Below, piece after piece: positions 36,401-49,854 of a DNA stretch of 64,000 bases. The stretch lies in assembly GCA_960531495.1 (NCBI GenBank), contig OY482848.1:21121397-21185396 (forward strand). Direction: 5' to 3'. The DNA is from Zeus faber (taxonomy: Eukaryota; Chordata; Actinopteri; Zeiformes; Zeidae). A model generated the notes under the pieces. The model was not told where the DNA came from and ran no database searches. It worked only from the letters and a program-made list of their open reading frames with translations. Position numbers and translations under genes: made by a program. The number at the start of each line of letters is the position of its first letter. The first letter of the stretch is position 1.

Positions 36401-37190
36401 GGGGGGCAGGATAACATTTCCAAATGTTAAATCCCTGATATGAATTTCAGATCTTTTTGCTATCTCGAATCTCGTGTATGCTGTTTAATCATTCACTGTG
36501 TTGGCTCACTATCAATGTTGTAGTTGCTTTCCTCCTTCCCATCTCCTTTTCTGTGAATAGATTAAATTGATCTATTGCATTTTAATCAGTTGGCATATTT
36601 TCATATAATTATATCATTATCTGTGTGCCATCCAAGTAAACAAAGAAAAGCATCGAAGATCTAAAGCATTGCCTCCCACTGCTTCTCAGCCCCTGGCTGT
36701 CATGCAACAGCAATGCCATCCTTCACCAAACGAGGGATATTAAACATGGCAAACGCCTGAGCCGTGCACATTCAAATCCAATTGCATTCGAAAATTGCCT
36801 TGTTTAAAGAAAAAAAAGGAAAAACTGTGGCGTTTAACGCATTCATTCCCCTGACTGTAATTTCATGTAATGCCAAAAAATGTTTGTTAAAATACAAGGC
36901 CATTTCAAGGTATTTATACGTTTATTTTCCCTCTGGTCTTGATTGTGTGAATGAATCCACTGCCTTTCGTTTTCCTTTTTTGTGTGTGTATTTTCAAGGG
37001 TTGTGTTTGTAATGGAGGCCATCAAGGATCACAGTGTCTGCAGAAAGAGGTCCCAGGCTGCTCTCTAGTGTGTGCCTGCCCCTACTGTTGCTGTGATCCA
37101 ACACTGTAGGAATGTACCATGCCCTGCATACCCCTGCAGCAACAACACTTACCTCAGCGCAGCCGAATCAGAGCCATTCGCATATAACTC
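36400..37190. other. Non-repetitive sequence downstream of lrrtm1
   Basis: No gene. About 36630-36800 is unique-looking and compositionally mixed, and might be conserved noncoding sequence or a distal 3' UTR. Confidence 0.35.
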
Positions 37191-37194
37191 ACAT

Positions 37195-37361
37195 GCATAC
37201 ACACATACACATACACATGCACGCACACATATACATGCACGCACACATACACACACTAAAGCAGATCAATGGAATTAACAACAAAGCAATTACTCAAACC
37301 TAACCACATTGCCAGCATGCAAAATCAATCAATTTACTTTTATCATTCCAGAATGCCTTAC

Positions 37362-37426
<65 letters not shown>

Positions 37427-37452
37427 ATGTGTGTGTGCGCGTGTGCACGTGC

Positions 37453-37528
<76 letters not shown>
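37195..37528. repeat. CA-like array and long GT array
   Basis: Degenerate CA/CATA/GCAC units (about 37195-37258). A spacer of about 105 bp follows, then a GT array from about 37365 to 37527 interrupted by GCGCGTGTGCACGTGCACATG near 37437-37458, a Z-DNA-prone stretch. Confidence 0.96.
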
Positions 37529-37529
37529 A

Positions 37530-40500
37530 AAATAACAAAACATACTACACAGACAAACAACTGAACGCTAATGGTCCACAAGATCTGTCTCTGATATTGA
37601 GATTATACACTAAGAATAATGAAGAAAAATTAAATTGTCCTTTTTGAGAGGTTTCGTTCTTCTTTGATCAATATTTATACTGTGTCACACCGACACTGGT
37701 TGTTCCCTGTGACTGATAAAATAGACTTTAGGTCCTGTTACAATAAGGATAAGGAAGTCATCACTTACTGTCTGCCCGTGAGCATTATAATACTTTGCTG
37801 CTTATAATTTAAAAAATAAAATATAAATAAGGATTGTGATGAGTGGTAAACAAATCAAAGCAGCTGGGATATTTTGCTTTCGGTTTCAGTTGATTTCCTT
37901 CATCAAAGTCCTATTCTAAACAAAAACAAAACAACTTATTTCCTTAATAACACCAATTCCCTATTTGCGTTGTCAAAACGCAATATAATATCCCCATTTG
38001 TACTGACATTTAGACTTTCAGTTTCATTATTAATAGGCATCAACCCCAGTGATGCCATCAACGATACAACTGAAGCTCCATTAGATTCATCGTACTAGAG
38101 AGTGACTGGGAAATATAAAATCAAACAAATGTTTTACAAACACTTATTTTGGACTTCTCACATTGGCTCACATTTGCCATGTAGGATTTCGTATTCATTG
38201 CATTGGAGCTTATGTAGTGTGCGTCCCACGCCGCCATTAATCATAAGCGTGGCTGGCGTCTATATGCAGATGACTGTACGCTTTATGTGGGGGCAGCAGG
38301 ACCAAGACTGAGCTGTGTTTAATTCTAACATCTTCACCTCCTATTTCAATTATCATCACGTTCATGTCCTTCACGCCACCTGAAATATGTACCTCCAGAG
38401 TATAAATTTGTGGCTGTATGAAAAGTAGATGGCGCCTGTTGTGGAACCTGAAGTCGACGCCGCTATTGACTTCATTTTACCGTCCTTAAACGGGCGACCC
38501 GGGCGAAACAGGAACAGAGAGCCCGACTGAATGTTTTACTTTTCAGACTCTGGGTTTGAGCGCGGGGGCTACTTCTCTACTTGGGGCCTACAGTACGTCT
38601 ATCTGAACCTGTTTGTTTTCTCATCATCGCCCAGTTTCTCTGGCCCTGGTTCTGTCCACGGCCTCACACCAACACGGCTCGCCCGAAATAGACCGTGCAG
38701 CGGGTTCGACCTGCGGCCGGGGCGGGAATTCCCAGAGGTGAGAGGTAACCTCTTTAAACAACACTCGTTGATAATGCCCTGATTAATGACGCTCGGCACA
38801 AATCGATGCAGATGAGCGCTATAACCGAGGCGGATCTGACCCGCAGTTTCGGCTTCTCGTGGGGTTGTGTGTGATATTTAGGCAGATATTCATAATTGAT
38901 TTAGCAGATAATTACCCTTCGTTGCGGTGCCCTTTGTACGTGAGGGGGCGGGGGGTAAAAATCACACAGCTGAACAAAGTGCAAGGTTGAGGGAAATGGA
39001 GCAAGAAAGTATGACCGTTACCCCTGTGGCCACAGCTGCTGGGACTGCACAGTACACAGGTCTGAAGCCATTGTATCTCAGCTGCTTGTATTCATATCTG
39101 TGTGTGTTTGTGTGTGAGAATGTGTGTGTGTATGTATGTGTGTAGGAAGAAGGAGATTAGTTCTGAAAAAAATAAAAAAATAACAACACGAGGCATAACA
39201 AGACAGCATGTTATGCTGAGGATTATGTATTTCACTAATAACGAGCGAGGGAGGCATGCTATGGCGGGGATATTAATGTAAAGTTATTCACTCAGGGAAA
39301 AAGAAGGTCAAGACAGTAAAGGGGGGGACATGCAGATGAGGCACGTGGACCAGACAGGGGATGGATGTGAGATCACGGAGGGCTAAGGTTCCCTGCGAAA
39401 GGTCACGCTCGCCGAGCAGCGGCTCCAAGGTGAGCTGGGATGGATCGCACGGGGGGGGTGAACAATAATAGGTGGGGATTTAGTTTCACTTCGAAATGAT
39501 TCTCAAAACAAATCGAATATTGAAAGGAAATAACACAGCATGCCGGTTATGTGCAGGTCAACTGTGCCTCAACAATCGCCCAACAGAAGTGGCAGCTGAG
39601 AGGGGAGAGGCGGCTCGGCCAGAGATGCAAACACATGCTTAACAATTTAATTAACCTGGCTTCCTGTAAGGGTTATTGACCGGGAACCCATCTATCCTGC
39701 TACCAGGGGCCAGCGGTGCATAATAAATGTCAACGCCTCATCGTCAGGGGGGGGCCTAAATCATGGGCGGAGGTACATATGGCGATGGGGGCTTTGCGGG
39801 TCTAGTGATGAGTCATGGTGGGGGGTGGGTGGATGGCCATGGCTTTATTTTATTTTATTTTTCATGCTATTTATTTAAGCCGGATCAATATTGTGATCAA
39901 CGCCAAACTGTCTTTTCAACCCAACCTGCTTCACTTGTCGTCATTTATCGTCCCTTTGCATCAGACATGGCATTCATCTTGCACTGAGGTCAGTGCTAGG
40001 TCAGGACCATGCAATATTATATTTGTGTTCATGTGTAATTAAATTACCTAATTGCTGGATGAATAAAAACACATCAATTGAAATAGTTTACATCACTTGG
40101 ATCCAGGTAATTATCTGCTCTATTTCTCTATCTCGCTCTCTCTGTCTCTCTCTCGGGTCGGCCGGTTGTTCTAGATCCACAGCCTCATTTACTTGCAGGG
40201 TGCTTTCCGTGGCTCTGGTGGACAACCCCGGATGAAAAGAGATGCTGCTTTCCCTGCATCAAGTCGACAACGGAATACTGAGAACATCACTGTGTTGGCG
40301 GGGGGGGTGAGCGTATTTCTTGCATTAAAACATGGGTAAAATAAGTTAAGCAAACTGATACAATGCGAGTGGACAACTTACAGGGTCATTATTATGGGGT
40401 CGAATATAATGGATTTCATAGAATTGGACTGAACTGAATTGGGTTTCGATTAATTCCTTTATTTGACTTAGTTTATTTTTCTTGCAAAGTGTCACACGGC

Positions 40501-42220
40501 GCTGCACTCGAGACCTGAGTTAGCTCATGCTAGTGTTCTGCCTAGCGTTTAACGTAAAGCATGGGGGTCAGTCGGTGAATGCATAACAACAACAGCTGGG
40601 CCTGCATCTGGGGGTCTGCCTCACCCGCACAACAACAGATGTGTGACAATGCCTAATTCGCAGAGTAATATTTGTGGTTCAAACATAATAAGCGTTATCC
40701 AATTACAATTCATTTCATCCATACCATAAGATCCACACTGGTTCTAGTGCTCAGCTTCACAACAAATCCATTAAGCCAAATGGCAATTAAGTACATGAGG
40801 ATAAGTAACGTGTAACTGGGAGAAAAACGTCTATATGACTCTCATACACCATGCACTTAAATGGGAGAAAAAACACCAGTGTGACACCTCCAGACGAGTC
40901 AGAAAGGCCGGTTCTCCCAGCGGAGCCAACGCTGCAACCTGCCCTCATTGTTTCCTCACCTCCTCACTAGACCACCTTATGATGCGGGTTTAAAGATGCA
41001 TTTGTTGAAGGCTGTTTACCGACAACCACAAAAAGGGTCTATTTGGAGCGAGGGACGTGAAGAGCGGTGACCCGGCGGTCACAAGCGTGAAAGAAACCAG
41101 GAGGGAACACGACGAATGGAAAGGAAGGTCATGCGTGTGGAACAGAAAGGTGTCAGGTAAACAAGCTCAACTCTGCTTAATAAGATACCCATAGAATCTA
41201 TTATGACTGGTAACCAACTATTATTAGTCAACAAAATGCAAAAAGAGCCATATGCATCATGGAGTGCATAACTTAGTTTCGAGCAATAATGCATCTGTGG
41301 CCTATTTCTAAATAGAACATCTTGTGAATCAAAATTGTGAGCGATAAATTACCAATATGGAGGGCAATTTCACGACTGAACGATTTCTTAACCTGGTAAT
41401 AGTGAGATAAAATGTAAAAAGAAGAGGCGGTGACAGAGAAGCAAGCACAACAGTCCGCAAAACACCAAATATCAGCCAAAGTTTAAGTTCAAAGTCCAAA
41501 ACCATCACTTAGACAACCAAAAATAGCAAACTGTGACTATTCATACCTACATCGGAGCCATCCAATGGGATGGATTCAACGTTGAATTAACTTCCTTTTC
41601 ATGCCTTTTCCTTTGCCCCACAGAGGGGCAGACGTCAACTCAAGGGGAAGGAGTCTCCCTTCACGCCAAATGAGTCATGGGCGAAACTGCATGGTGATAT
41701 ATAACGGTCAAAACCCTTCCTTATCTCAAATGTTTGGAGAAAGGAAGGGCCTTACAAAGTTAGCGAGCGGCAAATACGCCGCAGCCTTCTTCCCCAATAA
41801 AAAAAAAAAAAAAAAAAAAAAGTTAAGGAGAGTAAAAATAGACAGCATTTATCATTTTCCATTTATCTGATCAGTGTCAGGATGAATAAATGGTATTCTA
41901 GCCGCTCTCCCCGGTCCCTTTTCTCCTCCCTATCTGCGAGGGCAGATTGGCATCTCTCCAGTAGCCAATGAGCTTGGCTGCATAAATGGAATTGCCCCTT
42001 TCTCCCGGTGTCAGTTACGCTGAAGGAATATCTTCACGCTTTTACAAAAACCCTTCGCTGGGACGCAACAGTGATGTAGTGGCTCCTTAAGAGGCCGTTT
42101 ACTCAAACCTTAGATAGCTAATTGAGTTCTGACCAAAGGGCTGAAGCCGTACATAAAATGAGGGACTTACCTGTGGCAGTAAACACAGGGCCGAGAGTGA
42201 TGGATGGATCCCCATAAAAA

Positions 42221-42261
<41 letters not shown>

Positions 42262-45200
42262 CTTGTTAACGGTGATGTTTGTTCCCGCCTTTTTTATGAT
42301 CCGCCCTGACTTCAGAACACGAGAGGCCTCGAAGCCATTATTGTATCAACTTCCTGTGTGCGTTTTCGCACTCGGCGTGAGATCACAGGGTTCTGTTGAG
42401 AGAAAGGGGTGAATCAGGGAAATAGGAGAGAGGGAACAAAGAGAGAGAGACCGAGCGAGCGCTCCAAGTCCCTGCCGGATCACAGCTACTAATCAAGGGG
42501 AAACATTTCAGCCACTTCGAACAAAACCCCCTTTCCTACTTTCCCACGTAAAAGTAAATCCGTAAATTTCCCCGCTCTCGCCCTAGAATCATTTCCGGGA
42601 AAAATCCGGTACTTCTGTGAATTGAAGGGTGCACCCACACTTCCATGGAGGCAGTAACATTGCCGGGGCAAGGACGTAAAGTCGGGGTGGAGCTGAATCC
42701 AAATACAAATAGTGGGGCTTCACCAATATTTATTTTGTACAAATATTTTATTTGTTTTCAGAAAGAAAAAAAGAACCTCCAGTCTCTATGGAGACAGGTC
42801 TTTATATTACGAAATTGAGTATTTTTCTGATTAAAAAAGCCACTCAGACACTAGACACTAGTATTTTACAGTGAGGGGTTCGGTGCCATCCCTGGCTGCA
42901 CTGGAGGACGGAGCCGGGGAGGGAAGGAGCAGACAGGGAGGAGCTAGAACGGGTGGAGAACGTTCCTTCTCTGGAGGCAGAGAGTGTAGGACAGGTTGAA
43001 AATGATCACACTGATTTAATAACATTGGGTCAGAGTTATTGCATCCGGGGACGGACTGTCCCCGCTCCGTCAGCGGAGGGAACAGAGTCTGTCCGGGAGG
43101 GGCGGGGAGACGAGGAGGTGCAAACCGAAGCGCTGGTCTCTGACACCACCATTGCCATGTGAACCTGGTTGTGGTTCTGGGCTGGTGCCGGTTCGCGGTC
43201 GGTCCAACTTTCAAACCTTCTATGAACCAGTTTGCTTTTCCACAGGAAAAAACGGGTCCAAAGGCCACGCCAATATGTCACTGTAGACGTCTGCATATGT
43301 CTTTTCATCAGGATGGGGACAATAATTATTATAAAATAATAATAATTATTATTATTATTGTTTATGTTTCGTGGTGCATTGTTTTTTTTTTTTTTACTAA
43401 GATAGGTAATGAGTGGGACAGAACATGATAAACGTCTTTGTGATACTAAAAAGTATAATATTACTATGAGGGGACCGTCATGATCTCATGGTTTCAATTT
43501 CATCTAAATCGATCCACATACGGAGCAGATATTAGTGAAAAACCGAGAAATTTTACCCAAAATATTCAGAATTTCTACGTGTGTCCCACGTGTTGTCTGC
43601 AATTGAACGAGCTGAGAATTACAGTAAGACACTTTATGAAGTCATTATATTATTTACTATAAATATACAAATTCCGATTGAGAATGACCAGTTGGACCGT
43701 GGAATGGGTCCCTGTGTAGTCTTTAGTAATTACCAAACTATCGATCTACGAGTATATTTATATAGCTTCTTACCTGGTAGATGTCAGTAGAATTGTTTGA
43801 TTGATATTTAAAATCTGTGGTTCACATAACTTCGCTGGATTTATGACAAAAATTATAGGAAATAATCCTTGAAAGGTTGACTAAGCGCCCCTTGAAAAAA
43901 CTGTAATGTGCGACCCAGTGAAGAGTTAAAAATCCAAGGTGGCGTCAGAAAGATAGAAGCCGTGCAATGGTTATTACCCAGAGAAATATCACTGAAAATC
44001 TAGGACAATAATCCAGCCATTGTCCAAAAATCTAGTCAAGGTCAGTCACAATAATAAAAAAAAAAAAAAAAGTACTGAAGAAACTAGACGAGCAACCGGT
44101 GGGAGGCCATGCTGCGTTCAAGTAAACTCAGAAAATTGTACTGCATTTCAGAGAATCCGGTAGACTGTAAAATGCACCCAACACAACTAATCTGGACGGT
44201 AAAGTATTGACAAGTTCTTCCATAATAACTGTAACATGTACTTAAAATGAATAAACTGGACCCCATGTATTGCTGCCTGTAGCTATATTTATTATACAAT
44301 TTGGTAGTGAATGTTGAAAACCGGGGCTGGAGCAGGCTCGAACACTGGCAGTCCATAGGGCTCGGAGCTCCAGCAGCTCGCAGCTTGCTGGAGCAGCTCG
44401 CTCGGAAGCGCGAGGAAGCTCCGGGCTCCGCGAAGTTCATTCGCCTCCTGATAACACTAATATACTGTATGTTTCTTTCATGAGATCGGTTACAAAGACT
44501 CACGTTGGAAGCATTATCCCCTACGACTGTGACAAATACCGGGTCTGGGACGTCTTTAAATGCATTTGCCCCATATGTTTTTACAACTGTGAGCGTCATA
44601 ATCCATTAAGTGCCAACTTCTAGCGGCATTAATTCAATCATTCTTATAATCAAAATGGTTGCTCTGAAACCCCGCCGCGGGGCTTAGCAGCGACGCCCCA
44701 AGAATGAAAAGGCCCATTAAAATGGACCAGAGCCTGCAATTCAACCAAAAAGGCATTTGCTGCGCTCTGCATGCACCAAGGACATGCAACAGTAAGGTCA
44801 GGATCAAACATTGCTAGAATATTGAATAAGTCAGCTTCCCAGAGGGGAGGAGAAAACAGGAATCCAGCTTTCAGCTCATTCTTCCGTATCCAGAGGTAAA
44901 AAAAAAAAAAAGTCTTATCAGTCCAGGTACAGCATCTCTGAGGACATGCTTAGCCACAAACATGCAGCCCCGAACCTGAACAAACACGGTGTGGAGAATT
45001 TGCGATGACTTACGTGTGCATGTTAAAGATTATGCCGTTTGCTCCTTGTGTCACAGAGAACTGCTGTCCACATGTTAAGTAATCATTTGGAAAGAAACCG
45101 CAAAGAATTTGCTTATATCTTGTAAAATAAAAACATGTAACTGTTTGTGTAAGGTTAAACAGTTAACCAGTAACCTTGAATTCTGAATAAGCACAATTTC

Positions 45201-46270
45201 GATTGAAATTAAAATTTCATAGAATTATATAACTCACACAATAAAAAGACAAAAAAATGATATATGTATAGAGAAAAATTAACAAACAACCAATCAAACA
45301 AAAAAAGGCTTAAATAAATATGTAAATAAACAAATAATCTTGAAAAATTGGAAAAAAACAAATTAACCAAGGCGTATCATTAGTCCCGCGATTCCTTTAA
45401 AGCAGTCAAATGAGAAATGTAGATTACTCGCTATATTTATTTCACATTTGAAGTGCAATAAGTGCCTTAGGGCCGTTGTAATTCCTGCCTTTGTTGGAGA
45501 CGTTTGGGACGCGGCGTGTGTAGGTTTGTTGTGCTTAAAAGATGCCACTAATGAAACCCATGGGCCCGCCATGACAATAGGAGAACGTTTGATGATCTGC
45601 TATCTGCTTCTGGTGTCTGGCTTCGCGCTTTCCATTTCTGTTGCTCTTGTTGGACGGGAAAATACAGGACGATGTGATGGGATACACATACTGTGAGGGA
45701 ATGGAAAAAGGAATGTTGAAAGTTTGGAAACTGCATAATTGTTTTCCGTCACCTTCTGAATGGGGGGCGGGGGGGGGGTTCTTGTCGCCATATGGCTTTT
45801 CTGCATTTCATCGCTCATTTATACGCCGTTTTGAGTGCCCCATTTCGGGAAACATATCGAATTAAAAATAGTTGGTTCTCGTACATGGCAGAGAGCGTCA
45901 CAATTAAGAGCATTAAATAGCCACTCTGGGCTCTCCATCCCCCCTGGAGACGGCCAAAATGAAGAGTTCCCTTTGGAAGCCGCTCCCTGGGACTCCAAGC
46001 ACTTTTGAACACTACGTTTTGGCAAAGGATTCACTTCATCAGCCCAAACAGATGGACAATAGATATTTTCATCCGATGCGTCCGTTTCAGCCATTTGTAT
46101 CGAAAGCTGTCCAATTCTTAGCAAATAGGTCATCAGATATTTGTGTTTTACCGGAAACGAATTCAATCAAATGTTCGAGAACTTCTTTCATTGGGATTCA
46201 AACTGATTGAGGTTTTTTTGGTAGTTCATTAAGATTAACAAATGTGATTAATAAAATTTGGCTAAATTGT
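37530..46270. other. Intron sequence, no gene seen; candidate conserved noncoding blocks
   Basis: Only small simple repeats: CT (40128-40152), A run (41800-41821), GA (42225-42260), ATT (43320-43360) and A run (44056-44071). Non-repetitive blocks at about 38770-38935, 39590-39760 and 45870-46160 have the mixed composition and ATTA/TAAT words typical of conserved noncoding elements. The 171-codon minus frame at 44084-44599, including a CAGCTCG-rich part near 44370, has no domain I recognise. Confidence 0.4.
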
Positions 46271-46276
46271 CCGCCA

Positions 46277-46328
46277 TCTATCTATCTATCTGTCTATCTA
46301 TCCATCCATTAACCTATCTGTCTGCCTG

Positions 46329-46375
<47 letters not shown>

Positions 46376-46396
46376 GCCTGCCTATCTATCTATCTG

Positions 46397-46439
<43 letters not shown>

Positions 46440-46460
46440 GCCTGCCTATCTATCTATCTG

Positions 46461-46499
<39 letters not shown>

Positions 46500-46532
46500 G
46501 CCTGCCTGTCTATCTATCTGTCTATCTATCTG

Positions 46533-46571
<39 letters not shown>

Positions 46572-46624
46572 GCCTGCCTGTCTATCTATCTATCTATCTA
46601 TCTGCCTGCCTATCTATCTATCTG

Positions 46625-46663
<39 letters not shown>

Positions 46664-46696
46664 GCCTGCCTGTCTATCTATCTGTCTATCTATCTG

Positions 46697-46735
<39 letters not shown>

Positions 46736-46768
46736 GCCTGCCTGTCTATCTATCTGTCTATCTATCTG

Positions 46769-46805
<37 letters not shown>

Positions 46806-46824
46806 TTATCTATCTGCCTGCCTG

Positions 46825-46859
<35 letters not shown>

Positions 46860-46914
46860 GCCTGCCTGTCTATCTATCTGTCTATCTATCTGTCTATCTA
46901 TCGATCTATCTATT
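46277..46914. repeat. Complex TATC/TGTC/TGCC array, about 640 bp
   Basis: TCTA units broken at regular places by 'tgcctgcctgtc' or 'tgcctgcctatc' blocks, each followed by 'tatctatctgtc'. The compound unit repeats about ten times with variable length, a higher-order structure. It gives a 281-codon frame of Ile-Tyr-Leu-Ser repeats, which is not a gene. Confidence 0.96.
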
Positions 46915-46987
46915 TACACCACCGAACAAAAAAACAAAAAGCTGTCCTTTATGCCTATACAATGGAAAATAACAGACAATGGAGGGA

Positions 46988-46989
46988 TA

Positions 46990-47063
<74 letters not shown>

Positions 47064-47127
47064 CAGTAAATATGTTGTTGTTGTAATTGAATTACACACG
47101 TAAATTATTTATTTTATGTGTGTGTGT

Positions 47128-47206
<79 letters not shown>
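46988..47206. repeat. AT array followed by GT array
   Basis: The AT array spans about 46991-47060 and the GT array about 47118-47206, with an interposed 'catacagtaaatatgttgtt'. Confidence 0.96.
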
Positions 47207-47207
<1 letters not shown>

Positions 47208-47433
47208 GGGCCTGGGGGGCAGGGTGGGGTTGGGGCGGGTGCAGAAGCTATGTTACAGGGCTAGCTTGTAACCTTCACACAAGATAGAAGCTGTGAGCGA
47301 AAAAGGGACGTATTTGAGGAGGACAGGGAGTGAACAGCGCCAAAATCCAATAGAACCAGATGGTTCCCGGAACAAGCAACGCCTGGGGCAACCCCCCGCC
47401 TACCCCCACAACCCCCCCTAACCCCCTATCTCA

Positions 47434-47484
47434 ACACACACACACACACACACACACACGCGCGCACACACACACGCCTGACGC

Positions 47485-47546
<62 letters not shown>

Positions 47547-47549
47547 ACA

Positions 47550-47590
<41 letters not shown>
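47434..47590. repeat. CA / GCGC / GCAC compound array
   Basis: Alternating purine-pyrimidine sequence of about 155 bp with CGCGCG and GCAC interruptions and CAGACA units, another Z-DNA-prone tract. Confidence 0.95.
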
Positions 47591-47737
47591 TCACGGACTG
47601 CTTTTCTCAAAATGAAGTCAATAGGAGAACAAACGGGACCAGAGTATGTGTCTGGGTCAAAGTTGTGCCAAACAGGGATATTTTAGGATAATGTGAAGAC
47701 ATATATAGGCTTTCACTTTGATTTACGATGCCTTGAT

Positions 47738-47743
47738 TTATGT

Positions 47744-47774
<31 letters not shown>

Positions 47775-48060
47775 CGTGCTATGTTTTACTCATGGAATTC
47801 ATTTTTCATGCCTCTGCGCCGGCAACAGCCGTGGCTGGAGGCATCATGTTTCCGGGTTGTCCGTCCGACCGTCCGTCCGTCCGTCCCGTTCTCGCGAACG
47901 CGATATCTCAGGAACGCCTCGGGGGAATTTCTTCAAATTTGGCACACACGTCCACTTGGACTCGAGGACGAGCTGATTGGATTTTGGTGGTCAAAGGTCA
48001 AGGTCACTGTCACCTCACCTCCGCCCCATTCTCCTGAATGCGATATGATATTCATACATG
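47738..48060 (+). repeat. TG run and widely dispersed fish repeat
   Basis: After a TG run (47745-47775) come 'gttgtccgtccgaccgtccg', 'gcgatatctcaggaacgcct', 'tttcttcaaatttggcacac' and 'ggtggtcaaaggtcaaggtc' in order. I recall this series as one of the commonest dispersed repeats in fish genomes; its parent element I cannot name. The open frames of up to 134 codons across it are not genes. Confidence 0.7.
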
Positions 48061-48407
48061 TATTCATATTTTTTCTCTTTTTGAAATGTCTTACACCTTC
48101 CACCGGGGGTGTGCGGGATTGATTTGTTTACGTGACATAATCACATTGCGATTGGGGATCCTCACGGGCCAATAAGGTGCAGTATATTGTCTCGACATTT
48201 ATTGAGCATTAAAACAACTAGAGTGGGGCTGTTTTAAAAGCCCGTCCTGCTCCATTCAGAACCTGCAATAAGCCTTTTTTCTAAGCTTGGCAAAGACATG
48301 TATGATTATCCCGCGCACATCTTTTTCTGTTTTTTTCTTTTCATTTCCGCAGATGGAGCTAACCACAAAGCAATCAGCGAGCCACCTCTCTCACCTCCTC
48401 TTCAACA

Positions 48408-48718
<311 letters not shown>

Positions 48719-48719
48719 T

Positions 48720-49735
48720 TTAGGCTTAGCTGACATGACTCAGAATCATATCATGGAAGCCATTTCATTAAATAGAAGTGTAACTCAATAGCTGTAATAA
48801 TTCCGCAAAGAAAGATATGAAAACAAGAGTGCCCCCCACCTTGATGCACAGTGCTTTGAGAGGATTGAACATTGTTCTACAAAGGAGGAATCTTAAAATG
48901 AATAGATGAGCAAGTACAGAGAAAAAGGGAAATCCACATTTCCACATTTAAAGGAATGACAATGAAAAAGCGCTGCAACGGCAAATTGTACCAATTGTTT
49001 TTTTGGAACTCTTGAAGAAAACCAATCGTATGTGTGCGGCGTTGCAGTGCATTGTGGGTGCCTCTGCACGCTACTCTGAGGATGTTTTCTTCCTCAGTCC
49101 CAAACAGAACAACAAAGGGGCGCGTGCAGGAGGAGGACGTGGGGGTGATGGATGATATTGGCATGCAGGCGGGCCATAAGGGGCTCCACAGGGGGTTCGG
49201 GGGCTAACGCTGCGCTTCCCAGTCCCTGTTTGCTGTTTGCGAGGCCGCCGAGCCTCTTGATCCCCTTGGTAATCCCCGGCTATTCGTCTGAGCCAGCACC
49301 TCCTCTTATTTAGGTCAATCTGACGGGTTTCCATTTTTTTTATTTATTTATTTTTTTTAGGACCCATCCTCATCAACTCCCTTCGACATAACACAAAATA
49401 CGCCCACACAGCAACAAAGGATTGAGGGCATCGGTGATGGCATATCATGCTAACTTTTGCGGCGCACAAGCAGTACAGCTGATCGGGTTTCAACGGGACT
49501 CAAGTTTTTAAACCAATCCCACTTAAACCAGCCAGACTCACTGTTTCAAATTCAGGATTAAGTGGAGAGCGCATGGATGTCATATTATCTGGGCTGTAAG
49601 CTGTATGGCTAAAAGTGTCTTGGTAATCCATGTCCGGCTAAGTTTTGTCTCAGCAAATGCTCAACACAAATAAAAACAATCCATTAATCCCATTGTTTGG
49701 TTTTAACTATACATGGTAAAACAAAACTCAGTCAA
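48720..49735. other. Intron sequence, no gene seen
   Basis: Unique-looking; T-rich run near 49336-49360. No exon was recognised. Confidence 0.45.
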
Positions 49736-49737
49736 AC

Positions 49738-49774
49738 TAATAATAATAATAACAATAACAATAATAACAATAAT

Positions 49775-49818
<44 letters not shown>

Positions 49819-49852
49819 TAACAATAATAATAATAATAATAATAATAATATA
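49738..49852. repeat. AAT/AAC microsatellite
   Basis: AAT units with AAC interruptions over about 115 bp. The poly-Asn and poly-Ile frames are artefacts. Confidence 0.96.
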
Positions 49853-49854
49853 TT

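Noticed and set aside
38695-38722. tRNA B-box-like word (GGTTCGACCTG)
   Set aside because: No A box at the right distance and no cloverleaf; not called as tRNA or SINE.
44084-44599. 171-codon minus frame
   Set aside because: No signal, domain or family pattern; the middle is driven by CAGCTCG-type low complexity.
46258-47103. 281-codon open frame
   Set aside because: It is the translation of a TATC/AT microsatellite; composition is Ile-Tyr-Leu-Ser repeats only.
47718-48122. 134-codon frame
   Set aside because: Runs through a TG array and a dispersed fish repeat.
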